Source of the DNA: Actinopolyspora saharensis
GTDB taxonomy: Bacteria; Actinomycetota; Actinomycetes; Mycobacteriales; Pseudonocardiaceae
Direction: 5' to 3'
Assembly: GCF_900100925.1 (NCBI RefSeq)
Contig: NZ_FNKO01000002.1
Location: forward strand, 744,001-808,000
DNA length: 64,000 bases
Shown piece after piece: positions 36,140-43,572 of this stretch; within the stretch, counting starts at the first letter, position 1, and every line of letters starts with the position of its first letter. Position numbers and translations under genes: made by a program. The notes under the pieces were generated by a model that saw only the letters and a list, made by a program, of their open reading frames with translations, had not been told where the DNA came from and did no database searches.

Positions 36140-37381
36140 TCACTCCGCGCCGAGCGGACTCAGCGCGCGCAGCGCCGGGGCGCTGAACAGGGCGGTCACC
36201 CCGACCAACACCGCCGCGCCCAGGATCACCGCCGCCGGTGAGGTGAACTCGGCCAACGGACCGGCCATACCCGCCCCGAGCGGCATCAACCCCCAGGCGA
36301 GCACGCGATGCGCGCTGGTCACCCGCCCCATCATCGGCCGTGGCGTCAGGCGCTGCCGGTTCGCCGCGGACAGCACGTTCCACGTTCCCGCCCCGAACCC
36401 CATGACGAAGTAGGCCAACCACGCTGCCCCGGGGAGCCGCACCAGGTCCAGCGCCGCGATTCCCAGCGCCAGCACGACCAGTGCCGCGATCATCACCGCA
36501 CCACCCCCGAAACGCCCGGACAGCGCGGAAGCCGTGCGCGAGGCCAGCAGAGTGCCCAGCGCAGTGCACACCAGCAGTGTCGGAACCGCACCCGGGGAGA
36601 GTCCGAGCGACTCCAGCGCGAACAGCACCGCTATCGCGTTGACCGCGCTGGTCAGCAGCGCCACCAGCCCGACGACGCCGACGACCGTGCGCAGTGCGTG
36701 CTGACGCAGGAGAAAGCCCATCCCCTCGCGGATCTCGACGGCGATGGAACGACTCCCCGCTCCGCGCACCGGCTCGACCTCCCCCGGAACTCGGGAGGTC
36801 CACACCGCCGCGAACGCGAAGGCCACCGCGGTCAACGCGAAGCACAGCGCGGGGCGCCAGCCGAACAGACCGGCCGCGGCGAGCGGACCAGCTATCTCCA
36901 CCCCCACCGTCTCCACACCGACGAACCGCCCGTTGGCTCTCTCCAGTTCGGATTCACCCGCGGTCGACACCAGCAGGGACTGCGCCGCTGAATCGGCGAA
37001 GGTCTCGGCGCCGCTGAGCAGGAAGGCACAGCCCAGCAGCACCGGCAAGGGCGCTGCTCCGGCGTGGATGAAACCGGCCAGCAGCAAGGTCACCACGCAC
37101 CGGAAGGAGTGTGCCGGGATCAACGTGCCACGGCACGGCAGGCGGTCCACCAGCGCACCGGCGGGCAGGGCGATCAACAACCAGGGAACGACCTCGGCCA
37201 CCGCGACTGCCGAGACGGACAGCGGGTCGCGCGTGCTGACGGCCGTGTACAGCGGCAGGGCCGCGGCACGGACCCCGTCGGCCATCGAGGTGGCCGTCCA
37301 CGTCGCTAGGAGCCGCCGGAAGGCCCGCCCGCGCACTCCGCGAACAATCCGATCCTCGACTCCGTCCGAGGTGCTGGTCAT
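36140..37381 (-). CDS. MFS transporter, likely RiPP exporter
   Basis: Major facilitator protein of 413 residues with 12 predicted membrane segments, resembling the EntS/MFS_3 group of efflux carriers. Marks are the N-terminal FRRLLATWTATSMADGV, PAGALVDRLPCRG (the loop 2-3 motif in weak form) and RFVGVETVGVEIAGPLAAAGL. It starts 42 bases downstream of the DUF5825-like gene on the same strand. It is the last gene of the minus-strand cassette 40154-36140. In this context, export of the modified peptide or self-immunity is the obvious role, but the substrate is inferred only from position. Confidence 0.82.
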   Translation of the reverse strand: MTSTSDGVEDRIVRGVRGRAFRRLLATWTATSMADGVRAAALPLYTAVSTRDPLSVSAVAVAEVVPWLLIALPAGALVDRLPCRGTLIPAHSFRCVVTLLLAGFIHAGAAPLPVLLGCAFLLSGAETFADSAAQSLLVSTAGESELERANGRFVGVETVGVEIAGPLAAAGLFGWRPALCFALTAVAFAFAAVWTSRVPGEVEPVRGAGSRSIAVEIREGMGFLLRQHALRTVVGVVGLVALLTSAVNAIAVLFALESLGLSPGAVPTLLVCTALGTLLASRTASALSGRFGGGAVMIAALVVLALGIAALDLVRLPGAAWLAYFVMGFGAGTWNVLSAANRQRLTPRPMMGRVTSAHRVLAWGLMPLGAGMAGPLAEFTSPAAVILGAAVLVGVTALFSAPALRALSPLGAE

Positions 37382-37423
37382 CGTTCCACGCCCTTCAGAC
37401 CGCGCCCCACCACGGCGCGGCCC

Positions 37424-38035
37424 TCACACCACCATCGCCGGTACCGGCCACCGACGGACCCTGGCCGGTGCCCACCAGTCGAACGCGCCCACCCGGACGA
37501 GCAGAGCGTTGGCCGCGAACCGCTCTCGTGCCACCGCGCTGATCGTCTCGGGATCAGCTCCGTTCGACAACCCGCGAGCCGCTTGAACCAGCTCGGGGTC
37601 GTCGACCGTGTAGCACTCCATGACTCCGTTACGCCGGTCGCGAATCTGGATGAATCCTGGTCCCTCACGCTGGACGCACCGGCACGGGAAACAGGACTCC
37701 CGCCAAGCGGTCAGATCGATTCCCCGTCCCCGGCCGGTGACTCCTTCGGGAGGTCGCAGATGGGACAGAGCGTGCCAGTCGAAATGGGGATTCGCGCAGT
37801 GCAGCCACCAGGAGCAGGGCACTCCCCACGCCCCGAGCTCCCGCAACAGGCTCAACGCAGTCGTATCACTGTCGCCCCCATGTCCGATGCGAACCGGCTC
37901 CGACAAGACCACGGCGCGCACACCACCCGCGAAAAGTTCCTCGGCCTGTCCGACCGGGTCGGCCCGCACCACGTCCTCCTCCGGGGCACGCCCGGCCACC
38001 GAACCGGCGGTGCTCTCGTGCAGCAGGATCCTCAT
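37424..38035 (-). CDS. DUF5825-like protein of the RiPP cassette
   Basis: Protein of 203 residues with no catalytic motif I can name. It has a Rossmann-like alternation at the start (MRILLHESTAG, ELFAGGVRAVVLSEPVRIG), the segment LRELGAWGVPCSWWLHC, and HLRPPEGVTG. The cluster ESCFPCRCVQREG has three cysteines that could bind metal. From memory this is the DUF5825 family, which occurs next to radical-SAM C-methyltransferases of RiPP clusters. ATG 38035 has GGGAGAG just upstream. A 145-base gap separates it from the radical SAM gene. Possible roles are peptide recognition or leader handling, which are guesses. Confidence 0.62.
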   Translation of the reverse strand: MRILLHESTAGSVAGRAPEEDVVRADPVGQAEELFAGGVRAVVLSEPVRIGHGGDSDTTALSLLRELGAWGVPCSWWLHCANPHFDWHALSHLRPPEGVTGRGRGIDLTAWRESCFPCRCVQREGPGFIQIRDRRNGVMECYTVDDPELVQAARGLSNGADPETISAVARERFAANALLVRVGAFDWWAPARVRRWPVPAMVV

Positions 38036-38180
38036 TCCGCTCTCCCGAAACAGTCCGGTAAGTCCTCAGCGGACCTCCCCGGCTCGGATCACCGGCGGCG
38101 AGGTCTTCCCTTCGTGCTCCTGAATTCGAGGAACGCCGCCCGAGCAGTCGGCATCGCCACGCGCACCGAACCGGCGAACC

Positions 38181-40010
38181 TCAAAGCCGAAGCAGCTCCT
38201 GGTTGTTGTCCTCCGGCACAACGTGCACGTAATCATCCGACTCGGTAAAAACGATTCCCGCGCACACCCACTCGTCGAGCTTGTCCCGCAACTCCGCATC
38301 GCGGCCGAAGCGCCGCACCAGGTTCTCGACAGAACGAGGGTGTTCCAAAGCGCGGAACAGCTCAGTCTCGAACGGATCACTCAGCACCAACTCGCTGCAG
38401 CCGAATCCGGAGCGCTGTCCGAGAACCACGATCTCCCCGTCCCGTTCGACCCGCTTCAGCCAGCTCCCCGGGTGAGCCTCGGACCAGTGCCGCACGGCTT
38501 CCAGCAGCCCCTTCTCGGTCTCACCGACTATGCCGGCAGGAACGGTGGTGAACAAGTACGCCAGATCCTCGAGCTCCCGCTCGGGCAGATCGTAGGTGAT
38601 GAAGTACTGGTCCTCGGGGATTCGCCACTCGAACCCCAACTGCGGATCGTCGAAGTACGGGCTGAACCTCTCCAGGGCTATCCGGCTCGCCCCATCCATC
38701 GGGGGAAGGTGGACAAGCGCCGGAAACTGACGCAGCACCGCGGTGTAGTCCTCCTCCCGCTCACCGGGAAAACCGTACAGCAGATTCCACATGACGGTCA
38801 TGCCCAGCGAACCGGCATCCCGCAGCATCCGAACGTTCTGGCAGCCGCCCACACCCTTGTTCATGATGCCGAGCACGCGCGAACTCAGGCTCTCGATGCC
38901 GGGCTGAACCTGGACCACCCCCGCCCGGACGAGGTCGCGAAGCTGTTCGTACCGTAGATTAGACTTGATCTCGCACTGGATCCTGAGGTCCCAACCGGCT
39001 TCGGAAAGCCACGGCAGCACCGTTCTCAGATACTCCATGTCCAGTATGTTGTCCACCAGGTACACATCCAGAACCTGATACCTGGAGGTCAGATCCACCA
39101 GTTCAGCGTAGAAGCGTTCCGGCGTTTTGCTCCGGAATTCCATGAAGGAACCGTTCAGGCCACAGAAAGTGCAGTGGTGCTTCTCGCCCCACCAGCACCC
39201 GCGCGCCCCTTCCAGAACCAGCTTCGGTTCCACCCGCTCGGAGACCGTGCTCCGGTGGAACCGTTCCAAATATCCATCGAAGTCGGGCGCGACGATCTCC
39301 GAAGGGCGCACCGGGGCGGCGGTCATGGCATTGACCACGGACTTCCCCACCTCATCGCGCCAGCACAGGCCAGGAACAGTGGAAAGGTCCTCGCCGCGTT
39401 CCAGTTTTCCGACCAGCCGTGGAAAGGCGGACTCCCCTTCTCCGCGCACCACGTGGTCGACGAATTCGAAATTGCGGTGCCACGCCGCACCCTGCGCGCC
39501 GTCGCAGTTGGCTCCGCCGAACACCACCAGCAGTTCGGGACGTCTCCTCTTGAGCTCGCGGGCCAGCGCGAGCGAGGCGGTGTTCTGCTGGAAAGTCGTG
39601 GAGAACCCGACCAGCTCCACGTCCGAGGTGGCTATTTCAGCTGCGTACCCGCGGATCCACTCCCCCACGTGCCGGTGCAGCCGCACGCAGAGGTCCAATC
39701 GATCACTGTCGATCTCCGGACGACGCCGCTCCAGGAACTCCGGCACACGCCACTCCGGCAAACCATACAGCGCGGCCGAAAAAACCCAGTCCCCACAGCC
39801 CTGGAAGTAGGATTCGAGCGCGAAGAAATCGTACTCGGACACTCCCAGCCCCATCCGGTCGTGCACCCAGTCGAAGAAGTCGATATTGGCGTTCAACACC
39901 CGAACCGACTCGTCGTCCGAGTCGGATTCAAGAGTCGATTTGAGTATGCCGCATGCCAGTGAGGGGTACTCGACGGAGGCCCACGGCATGTTGATCAGAG
40001 TAGTTCTCAC
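38181..40010 (-). CDS. B12-dependent radical SAM peptide C-methyltransferase
   Basis: Enzyme of 609 residues. It begins with the strand RTTLINMPWASVEYPSLACG. A cobalamin-binding-type domain (about 125-235) contains ELVGFSTTFQQNTASLAL and VVFGGANCDG. The radical SAM core has EGARGCWWGEKHHCTFCGLN, a CX7CX2C cluster motif (Cys 272, 280, 283), then VYLVDNILDM and QPGIESLSSRVLGIMNKGV. This matches the family called RiPP maturation radical SAM protein 1 (TIGR03975, from memory), thought to methylate unactivated carbons of a ribosomal peptide. GTG 40010 is used; TTG 40028 and GTG 40022 are in-frame alternatives. The peptide gene lies just upstream. Confidence 0.86.
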   Translation of the reverse strand: MRTTLINMPWASVEYPSLACGILKSTLESDSDDESVRVLNANIDFFDWVHDRMGLGVSEYDFFALESYFQGCGDWVFSAALYGLPEWRVPEFLERRRPEIDSDRLDLCVRLHRHVGEWIRGYAAEIATSDVELVGFSTTFQQNTASLALARELKRRRPELLVVFGGANCDGAQGAAWHRNFEFVDHVVRGEGESAFPRLVGKLERGEDLSTVPGLCWRDEVGKSVVNAMTAAPVRPSEIVAPDFDGYLERFHRSTVSERVEPKLVLEGARGCWWGEKHHCTFCGLNGSFMEFRSKTPERFYAELVDLTSRYQVLDVYLVDNILDMEYLRTVLPWLSEAGWDLRIQCEIKSNLRYEQLRDLVRAGVVQVQPGIESLSSRVLGIMNKGVGGCQNVRMLRDAGSLGMTVMWNLLYGFPGEREEDYTAVLRQFPALVHLPPMDGASRIALERFSPYFDDPQLGFEWRIPEDQYFITYDLPERELEDLAYLFTTVPAGIVGETEKGLLEAVRHWSEAHPGSWLKRVERDGEIVVLGQRSGFGCSELVLSDPFETELFRALEHPRSVENLVRRFGRDAELRDKLDEWVCAGIVFTESDDYVHVVPEDNNQELLRL

Positions 40011-40041
40011 CGCTGGCTTCACCCGCAATCGGGAGTGCGAG

Positions 40042-40066
40042 CGGATGGGGCGCGCGGCCCCATCCG
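40042..40066 (-). promoter_or_regulatory. Intergenic hairpin between peptide and enzyme genes
   Basis: CGGATGGGG (40042-40050) and CCCCATCCG (40058-40066) pair perfectly over nine bases, plus one inner C-G pair. They lie in the gap between the precursor stop (40074) and the radical SAM start. No T-run follows, so it is not a full terminator. Such hairpins often protect or attenuate transcripts so that the peptide is made in excess over the enzyme. Confidence 0.6.
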
Positions 40067-40073
40067 ATCGAGA

Positions 40074-40154
40074 TCACTTCAACGAGATCCGCACTCCTAC
40101 GGGTCCCGTTCCGCTGGAACCGCTCGGATTGTTGTGAACCGTTTTCCTCTCCAT
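40074..40154 (-). CDS. Candidate RiPP precursor peptide (26 aa)
   Basis: ATG 40154 opens a 26-codon frame that ends at TGA 40074. The Shine-Dalgarno AGGAGGTGA (40168-40160) is nine bases of perfect complementarity to 16S rRNA, the best in the window. The peptide starts MERKTVHNNP, has a Ser/Gly-rich middle and ends GPVGVRISLK; it contains no Cys. Codon and base use (AAA, AGG, GTA, TTG) differ from the GC-rich neighbours. It lies 63 bases before the radical SAM methyltransferase on the same strand. The precursor role is inferred from position, size and ribosome binding site; an in-frame extension upstream lacks its own signal. Confidence 0.6.
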   Translation of the reverse strand: MERKTVHNNPSGSSGTGPVGVRISLK

Positions 40155-40595
40155 GGAACTCACCTCCTGACGGAGCGACCGCAGCCGGGACGCAGCAGAG
40201 GAACTCCGCGAACGGCCTACTGACCACGAAACTCGGAAAGACCCACCGGCCCCTCCGAGCAGCGGCCCACTCGGCACACTAACCGGAGGCAACGGGATTC
40301 GTTCTGACCTGATAGCAGGAAATTTCGTCGCGGGACTGCTGAGCCGTTCGAATCAGCCCGCTGATGCCTCGTGCCGAGTATCCGGGACGTGCCCTGGGTG
40401 TTCCGAATCAGCTCACGCGCGTCTCGGCAGCGACGAGCAACACCGCATCACTCGGTTCGAAGCCACCCCATAAGAGCAATCACGGAACGTTCGGAATCAG
40501 GAACACTGCGTAGTCGAAGTGGAGTGAGTTCCACACGCTTCTCGCGCACGAAACATTGATCTTGAAATTTCCGGTGAGTTCCGTGCGGACCCGGT
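40155..40595. other. AT-richer region upstream of the RiPP cassette with repeated GTTC-GAATCAG
   Basis: About 440 bases without a supported gene and visibly lower in GC than the flanks. Three copies of GTTC(C/G)GAATCAG, the first lacking one base, lie at 40346-40356, 40400-40411 and 40489-40500. Their cores TTCGAA, TTCCGAA and TTCGGAA are near-palindromic. They may be binding sites for a regulator of the cassette. Confidence 0.4.
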
Positions 40596-41897
40596 TCACG
40601 AGCACTGCCCCGGGGTCGCGCGGGCGACTGCCCGGATCGGGCACCGACTCACGAACCGGTGAGGAGTTCCGCTCCGGCGAACCCGTGCCGGCCCGAACGG
40701 AAAACCTCGCTCAGAAGGTCGACGCGCGTCCCTTCCAACTGGTCGAGCCGCGCACCACCTCGGCGGCTCCGTGCAGCGTGATCCCCCGAAGACCGCGTTG
40801 GTGAACGGCGCGACCGGAGCCAATCCAGGATTGGCGTGCATCACCCGAGCCGTGCGGTCGTGCGAGACGCTCTGCGCGACCCAACCGATCGCTCCGAGCG
40901 CGATCAGCCCCGGTTTCCGGGTGCGCACTCCCCTGGCGAACATCGCGGGCGAGGCCAGCGACAGCGCGATCTGGCCGACACCCACCCCCAGCAGCACGGG
41001 CACCGAACCGTTCGTGCCCGCCACGAAGCTCTTGCGGAACGAGCCCCAGCCCTGCTTGAACGGGTCCATGCCGCTGGTGGTCACGTACGAGAGCCCCTCG
41101 ACGACCCTCGTCACTCCACCGTGGTCCCGCACGGCCGTGGCGATGGCGATGTCCTCGTTGCGTCTGCCGGACAGCGAGGCCCAACCGCCGATCTTGTCGT
41201 AGTGCGAGCGTCGCATCAGGATGCAGTGCCCGATGGCGAAGGCCTTGCTGCCCTTGCCGAGGGGATCGGCGTTCTCCCCGATCATCTGCAGACCGGCGGG
41301 CATCAGCACCGGCCAGCTGGCCGAGCTGTTCTCGGGAGGTCCACCCGGTGTCGAGACCAGATCCGCATCGGCCCGCTCGGCCGTGCCGAGCAGCTTGGAG
41401 AGCAGCTCCGGGGCGAGCACCGTGTCGGCGTCGACGAACAGCAGCCACTCGCCCGCCTCGGGCTGACCGGCGGCTTCCACACCGATGTGCATCGCGTGCA
41501 CCTTGCCACTCCAGCCGGGCGGAGGCCCGTCGCTGTGCACGACGTGCACTCTGGAGTCCTGCGCGGCGTGCTCGTCGGCGATCTCACCGGTTCGGTCGGT
41601 GGACCCGTCGTCGACCACCACCACCCGCAGGGCGGGTGCGTCGCTGCTCGTCCCGCGCTCCGAGCCGTAGGTCTGCTCGCGTATGCCGCGCAGGCAGTTG
41701 TCCAGCACCGCTTCCTCGTTGCGCGCGGGCACCACCACGGTGACGGTGGGCGGAAGAACGGTGCTCGACGGTTCCTGACCGAGCGGCAGTATGGAGCGCG
41801 CTTTCCGGAGCGTGCGCACGCTGCGATACACGATTCCCGTGGTGATCGCGGCGAGGGCCGCTCCTCGGACAACCTTATGTCGTGATAGCACACGCAC
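40596..41897 (-). CDS. Family 2 glycosyltransferase with frameshifted C-terminus
   Basis: Membrane-associated glycosyltransferase of 433 residues as read. GT-A marks are TVVVPARNEEAVLDNCLRG, VVVDDGSTDRTGEIAD, LLFVDADTVLAPELL (DxD), and RRNEDIAIA (QxxRW-like region, divergent). Two or three hydrophobic segments follow. The overall type resembles CrtQ-like enzymes. After NAVFGG the frame runs into about 60 Arg/Pro-rich residues unlike any protein. The next frame instead reads ITLHGAAEVVRGSTSWKG and stops at 40711, which is the expected family ending. One missing G in a five-G run (40783-40787 on the plus strand as C) explains this. GTG 41897 is the likely start. Confidence 0.75.
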   Translation of the reverse strand: MRVLSRHKVVRGAALAAITTGIVYRSVRTLRKARSILPLGQEPSSTVLPPTVTVVVPARNEEAVLDNCLRGIREQTYGSERGTSSDAPALRVVVVDDGSTDRTGEIADEHAAQDSRVHVVHSDGPPPGWSGKVHAMHIGVEAAGQPEAGEWLLFVDADTVLAPELLSKLLGTAERADADLVSTPGGPPENSSASWPVLMPAGLQMIGENADPLGKGSKAFAIGHCILMRRSHYDKIGGWASLSGRRNEDIAIATAVRDHGGVTRVVEGLSYVTTSGMDPFKQGWGSFRKSFVAGTNGSVPVLLGVGVGQIALSLASPAMFARGVRTRKPGLIALGAIGWVAQSVSHDRTARVMHANPGLAPVAPFTNAVFGGSRCTEPPRWCAARPVGRDARRPSERGFPFGPARVRRSGTPHRFVSRCPIRAVARATPGQCS

Positions 41898-41997
41898 AGC
41901 TTGACATGACCCAGGCGAAACGGGCGTCACCGGCAACACGAACCGCCCGTCAACAACTCGCGTACGCCGGGTGAGTCCCGATCTCCGCGGCGGAGAA

Positions 41998-42027
41998 GCC
42001 CCCGGTGCTGCGGGCAGCACCGAGGGC
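41998..42027 (-). terminator. Hairpin downstream of upp
   Basis: CGGTGCTG (42003-42010) and CAGCACCG (42015-42022) pair over eight bases around a CGGG loop, with GCCC/GGGC flanks extending the stem. It starts about 30 bases after the upp stop codon on the minus strand. There is no T-run. Confidence 0.5.
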
Positions 42028-42056
42028 GGACACGTCCCCCACGTCGGGCCTCGACC

Positions 42057-42680
42057 TCAGCGCGGTCCGTACTCCCGGTCCCCCGCATCACCCAGTCCGG
42101 GGACGATGAAGCCGGACTCGTTGAGCCGCTCGTCCACGCTGGCCGTGACCAGCCGCACCGGCCGCCCCGATTCCGACAGCCGGTCGATGCCCTCCGGAGC
42201 TGCCAGCGTGCAGATCGCGGTGATGTCGGCGGCACCCCGGTCGTGCAGCAGCTTGATCGTGTGGAGCATCGAACCACCGGTGGCCAGCATCGGATCGAGC
42301 ACGATCACGGGACGTCCGGACAGGTCGTCGGGCAGCGACTCCAGGTACGGGGTGGGGCGCAGGGTCTCCTCGTCCCTGGCCAGCCCGATGAAGCCCATCT
42401 GGGCCTCCGGGATCAGGCGGTGCGCCTGGTCCGCCATCCCCAGCCCGGCACGCAGCACGGGGACCAGCAGCGGCGGGTTCGCCAGTCGATACCCCTTGGT
42501 GCGCGCAACCGGCGTGTGAATGAACTCCTCGGCCACCTCGGCGTCCCGGATGGCCTCGTAGAGCAGCATCAGAGTCAGTTCCTGCAGTGCGGCGCGAAAA
42601 GTCGCGTTGTCGGTGCGCGCGTCGCGCATGGTCGACAGTCGAGCCTGCGTGAGGGGGTGTTCGATGACCCGGACATCCAT
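42057..42680 (-). CDS. upp: Uracil phosphoribosyltransferase
   Basis: Pyrimidine salvage enzyme of 207 residues that converts uracil and PRPP to UMP. It starts [20 protein letters not shown]. It contains [20 protein letters not shown], then [18 protein letters not shown], which is the PRPP-binding loop, and ends [15 protein letters not shown], the uracil-binding tail. ATG 42680 gives the conserved N-terminus. ATG 42707 is in frame and overlaps the rsmI stop (ATGA), so a nine-residue longer form coupled to rsmI is possible. It closes the conserved deoD-pmmB-upp neighbourhood. Confidence 0.94.
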   Translation of the reverse strand: MDVRVIEHPLTQARLSTMRDARTDNATFRAALQELTLMLLYEAIRDAEVAEEFIHTPVARTKGYRLANPPLLVPVLRAGLGMADQAHRLIPEAQMGFIGLARDEETLRPTPYLESLPDDLSGRPVIVLDPMLATGGSMLHTIKLLHDRGAADITAICTLAAPEGIDRLSESGRPVRLVTASVDERLNESGFIVPGLGDAGDREYGPR

Positions 42681-42703
42681 GGTCGTCCACGGTATCGGCA
42701 AGC

Positions 42704-43561
42704 TCATCCGCGGGCGGCCAGCACCGCGTCGTAGAGCTCCTTCTTCCGGACGCCGCCGAGCTCGGCTATCTCGGCCACGGCGTCCTTGAGCCGCACCCCG
42801 GAGGCCGCACGGCGCTCCACCTGCTCGACGAACTCGGACGGATCGGCCTGGACGACCTCGGCCCCGGCCAGCACCACGGTGATCTCGCCCCGAACCCCCT
42901 CGGCGGCCCACTCGGCCAGCTCGCCGAGCTCACCGCGCCGAACCTGCTCGTAGGTCTTGGTCAGCTCGCGGCAAACCGCCGCGCGCCGGTCCGTGCCGAG
43001 CACCTCGGCCGCGTCGGCGAGCGTGGCCGCCACCCGGTGCGGGGCCTCGAAGAACACGCACGTGCGCCGCTCGGAGGTCAGCTCGGCCAGCCAGCGCTTG
43101 CGGGGTCCCTGCTTGCGCGGGGGGAACCCCTCGAAGCAGAACCTGTCGGAGGGCAACCCGGACAGGGCCAGCGCGGTGGTCACCGCGCTCGGCCCGGGCA
43201 GGCAGGTCACGTGCAGCCCCTCGGCAGCGCAGGCCGAGACCAGCCGGTACCCGGGGTCCGAGACGCTGGGCATCCCCGCGTCGGTGACCAGCAGCACGGT
43301 GGAACCGCCGCGCAGCGCCTCCAGCAGCACGGGCTCGCGTGCCGCTTCCACCGCGTCGTAGTAACTGAGCACCCTGCCCGCGGGGTCGACGTCGAGGGCG
43401 GTGGCCAGGGCACGAACTCTCCTGGTGTCCTCGGCGGCCACCACGTCCGCCGTGGCGAGAGCCTCGGTCAGTCGGGGGGACGCGTCCCGCGCGTCACCCA
43501 GTGGCGTGGCCGCGAGCAGCAACGTGCCCGGTCCGGATTCGTCAGTCACGACGACCACCAT
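42704..43561 (-). CDS. rsmI: 16S rRNA 2'-O-methyltransferase RsmI
   Basis: SAM-dependent methyltransferase of about 285 residues that modifies C1402 of 16S rRNA. It shows [72 protein letters not shown] and FFEAPHR, all typical of RsmI (tetrapyrrole methylase fold). ATG 43561 or GTG 43549 may be the start. It is divergent from pmt with only about 11 bases between the outer start codons. The rsmI/pmt divergent pair is also found in mycobacteria (Rv1003/Rv1002c). Confidence 0.93.
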   Translation of the reverse strand: MVVVVTDESGPGTLLLAATPLGDARDASPRLTEALATADVVAAEDTRRVRALATALDVDPAGRVLSYYDAVEAAREPVLLEALRGGSTVLLVTDAGMPSVSDPGYRLVSACAAEGLHVTCLPGPSAVTTALALSGLPSDRFCFEGFPPRKQGPRKRWLAELTSERRTCVFFEAPHRVAATLADAAEVLGTDRRAAVCRELTKTYEQVRRGELGELAEWAAEGVRGEITVVLAGAEVVQADPSEFVEQVERRAASGVRLKDAVAEIAELGGVRKKELYDAVLAARG

Positions 43562-43572
43562 ACGATTTGGGT

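Noticed and set aside
38084..38161. A 25-codon minus-strand frame between the radical SAM and DUF5825-like genes, considered as a second precursor peptide
   Set aside because: It has no Shine-Dalgarno, is highly basic and GC-rich like background, and overlaps no conserved feature.
40371..40559. A 62-codon plus-strand frame upstream of the RiPP cassette
   Set aside because: No ribosome binding site, Arg/Ser-rich, and it runs over the repeated motifs of the likely promoter region.
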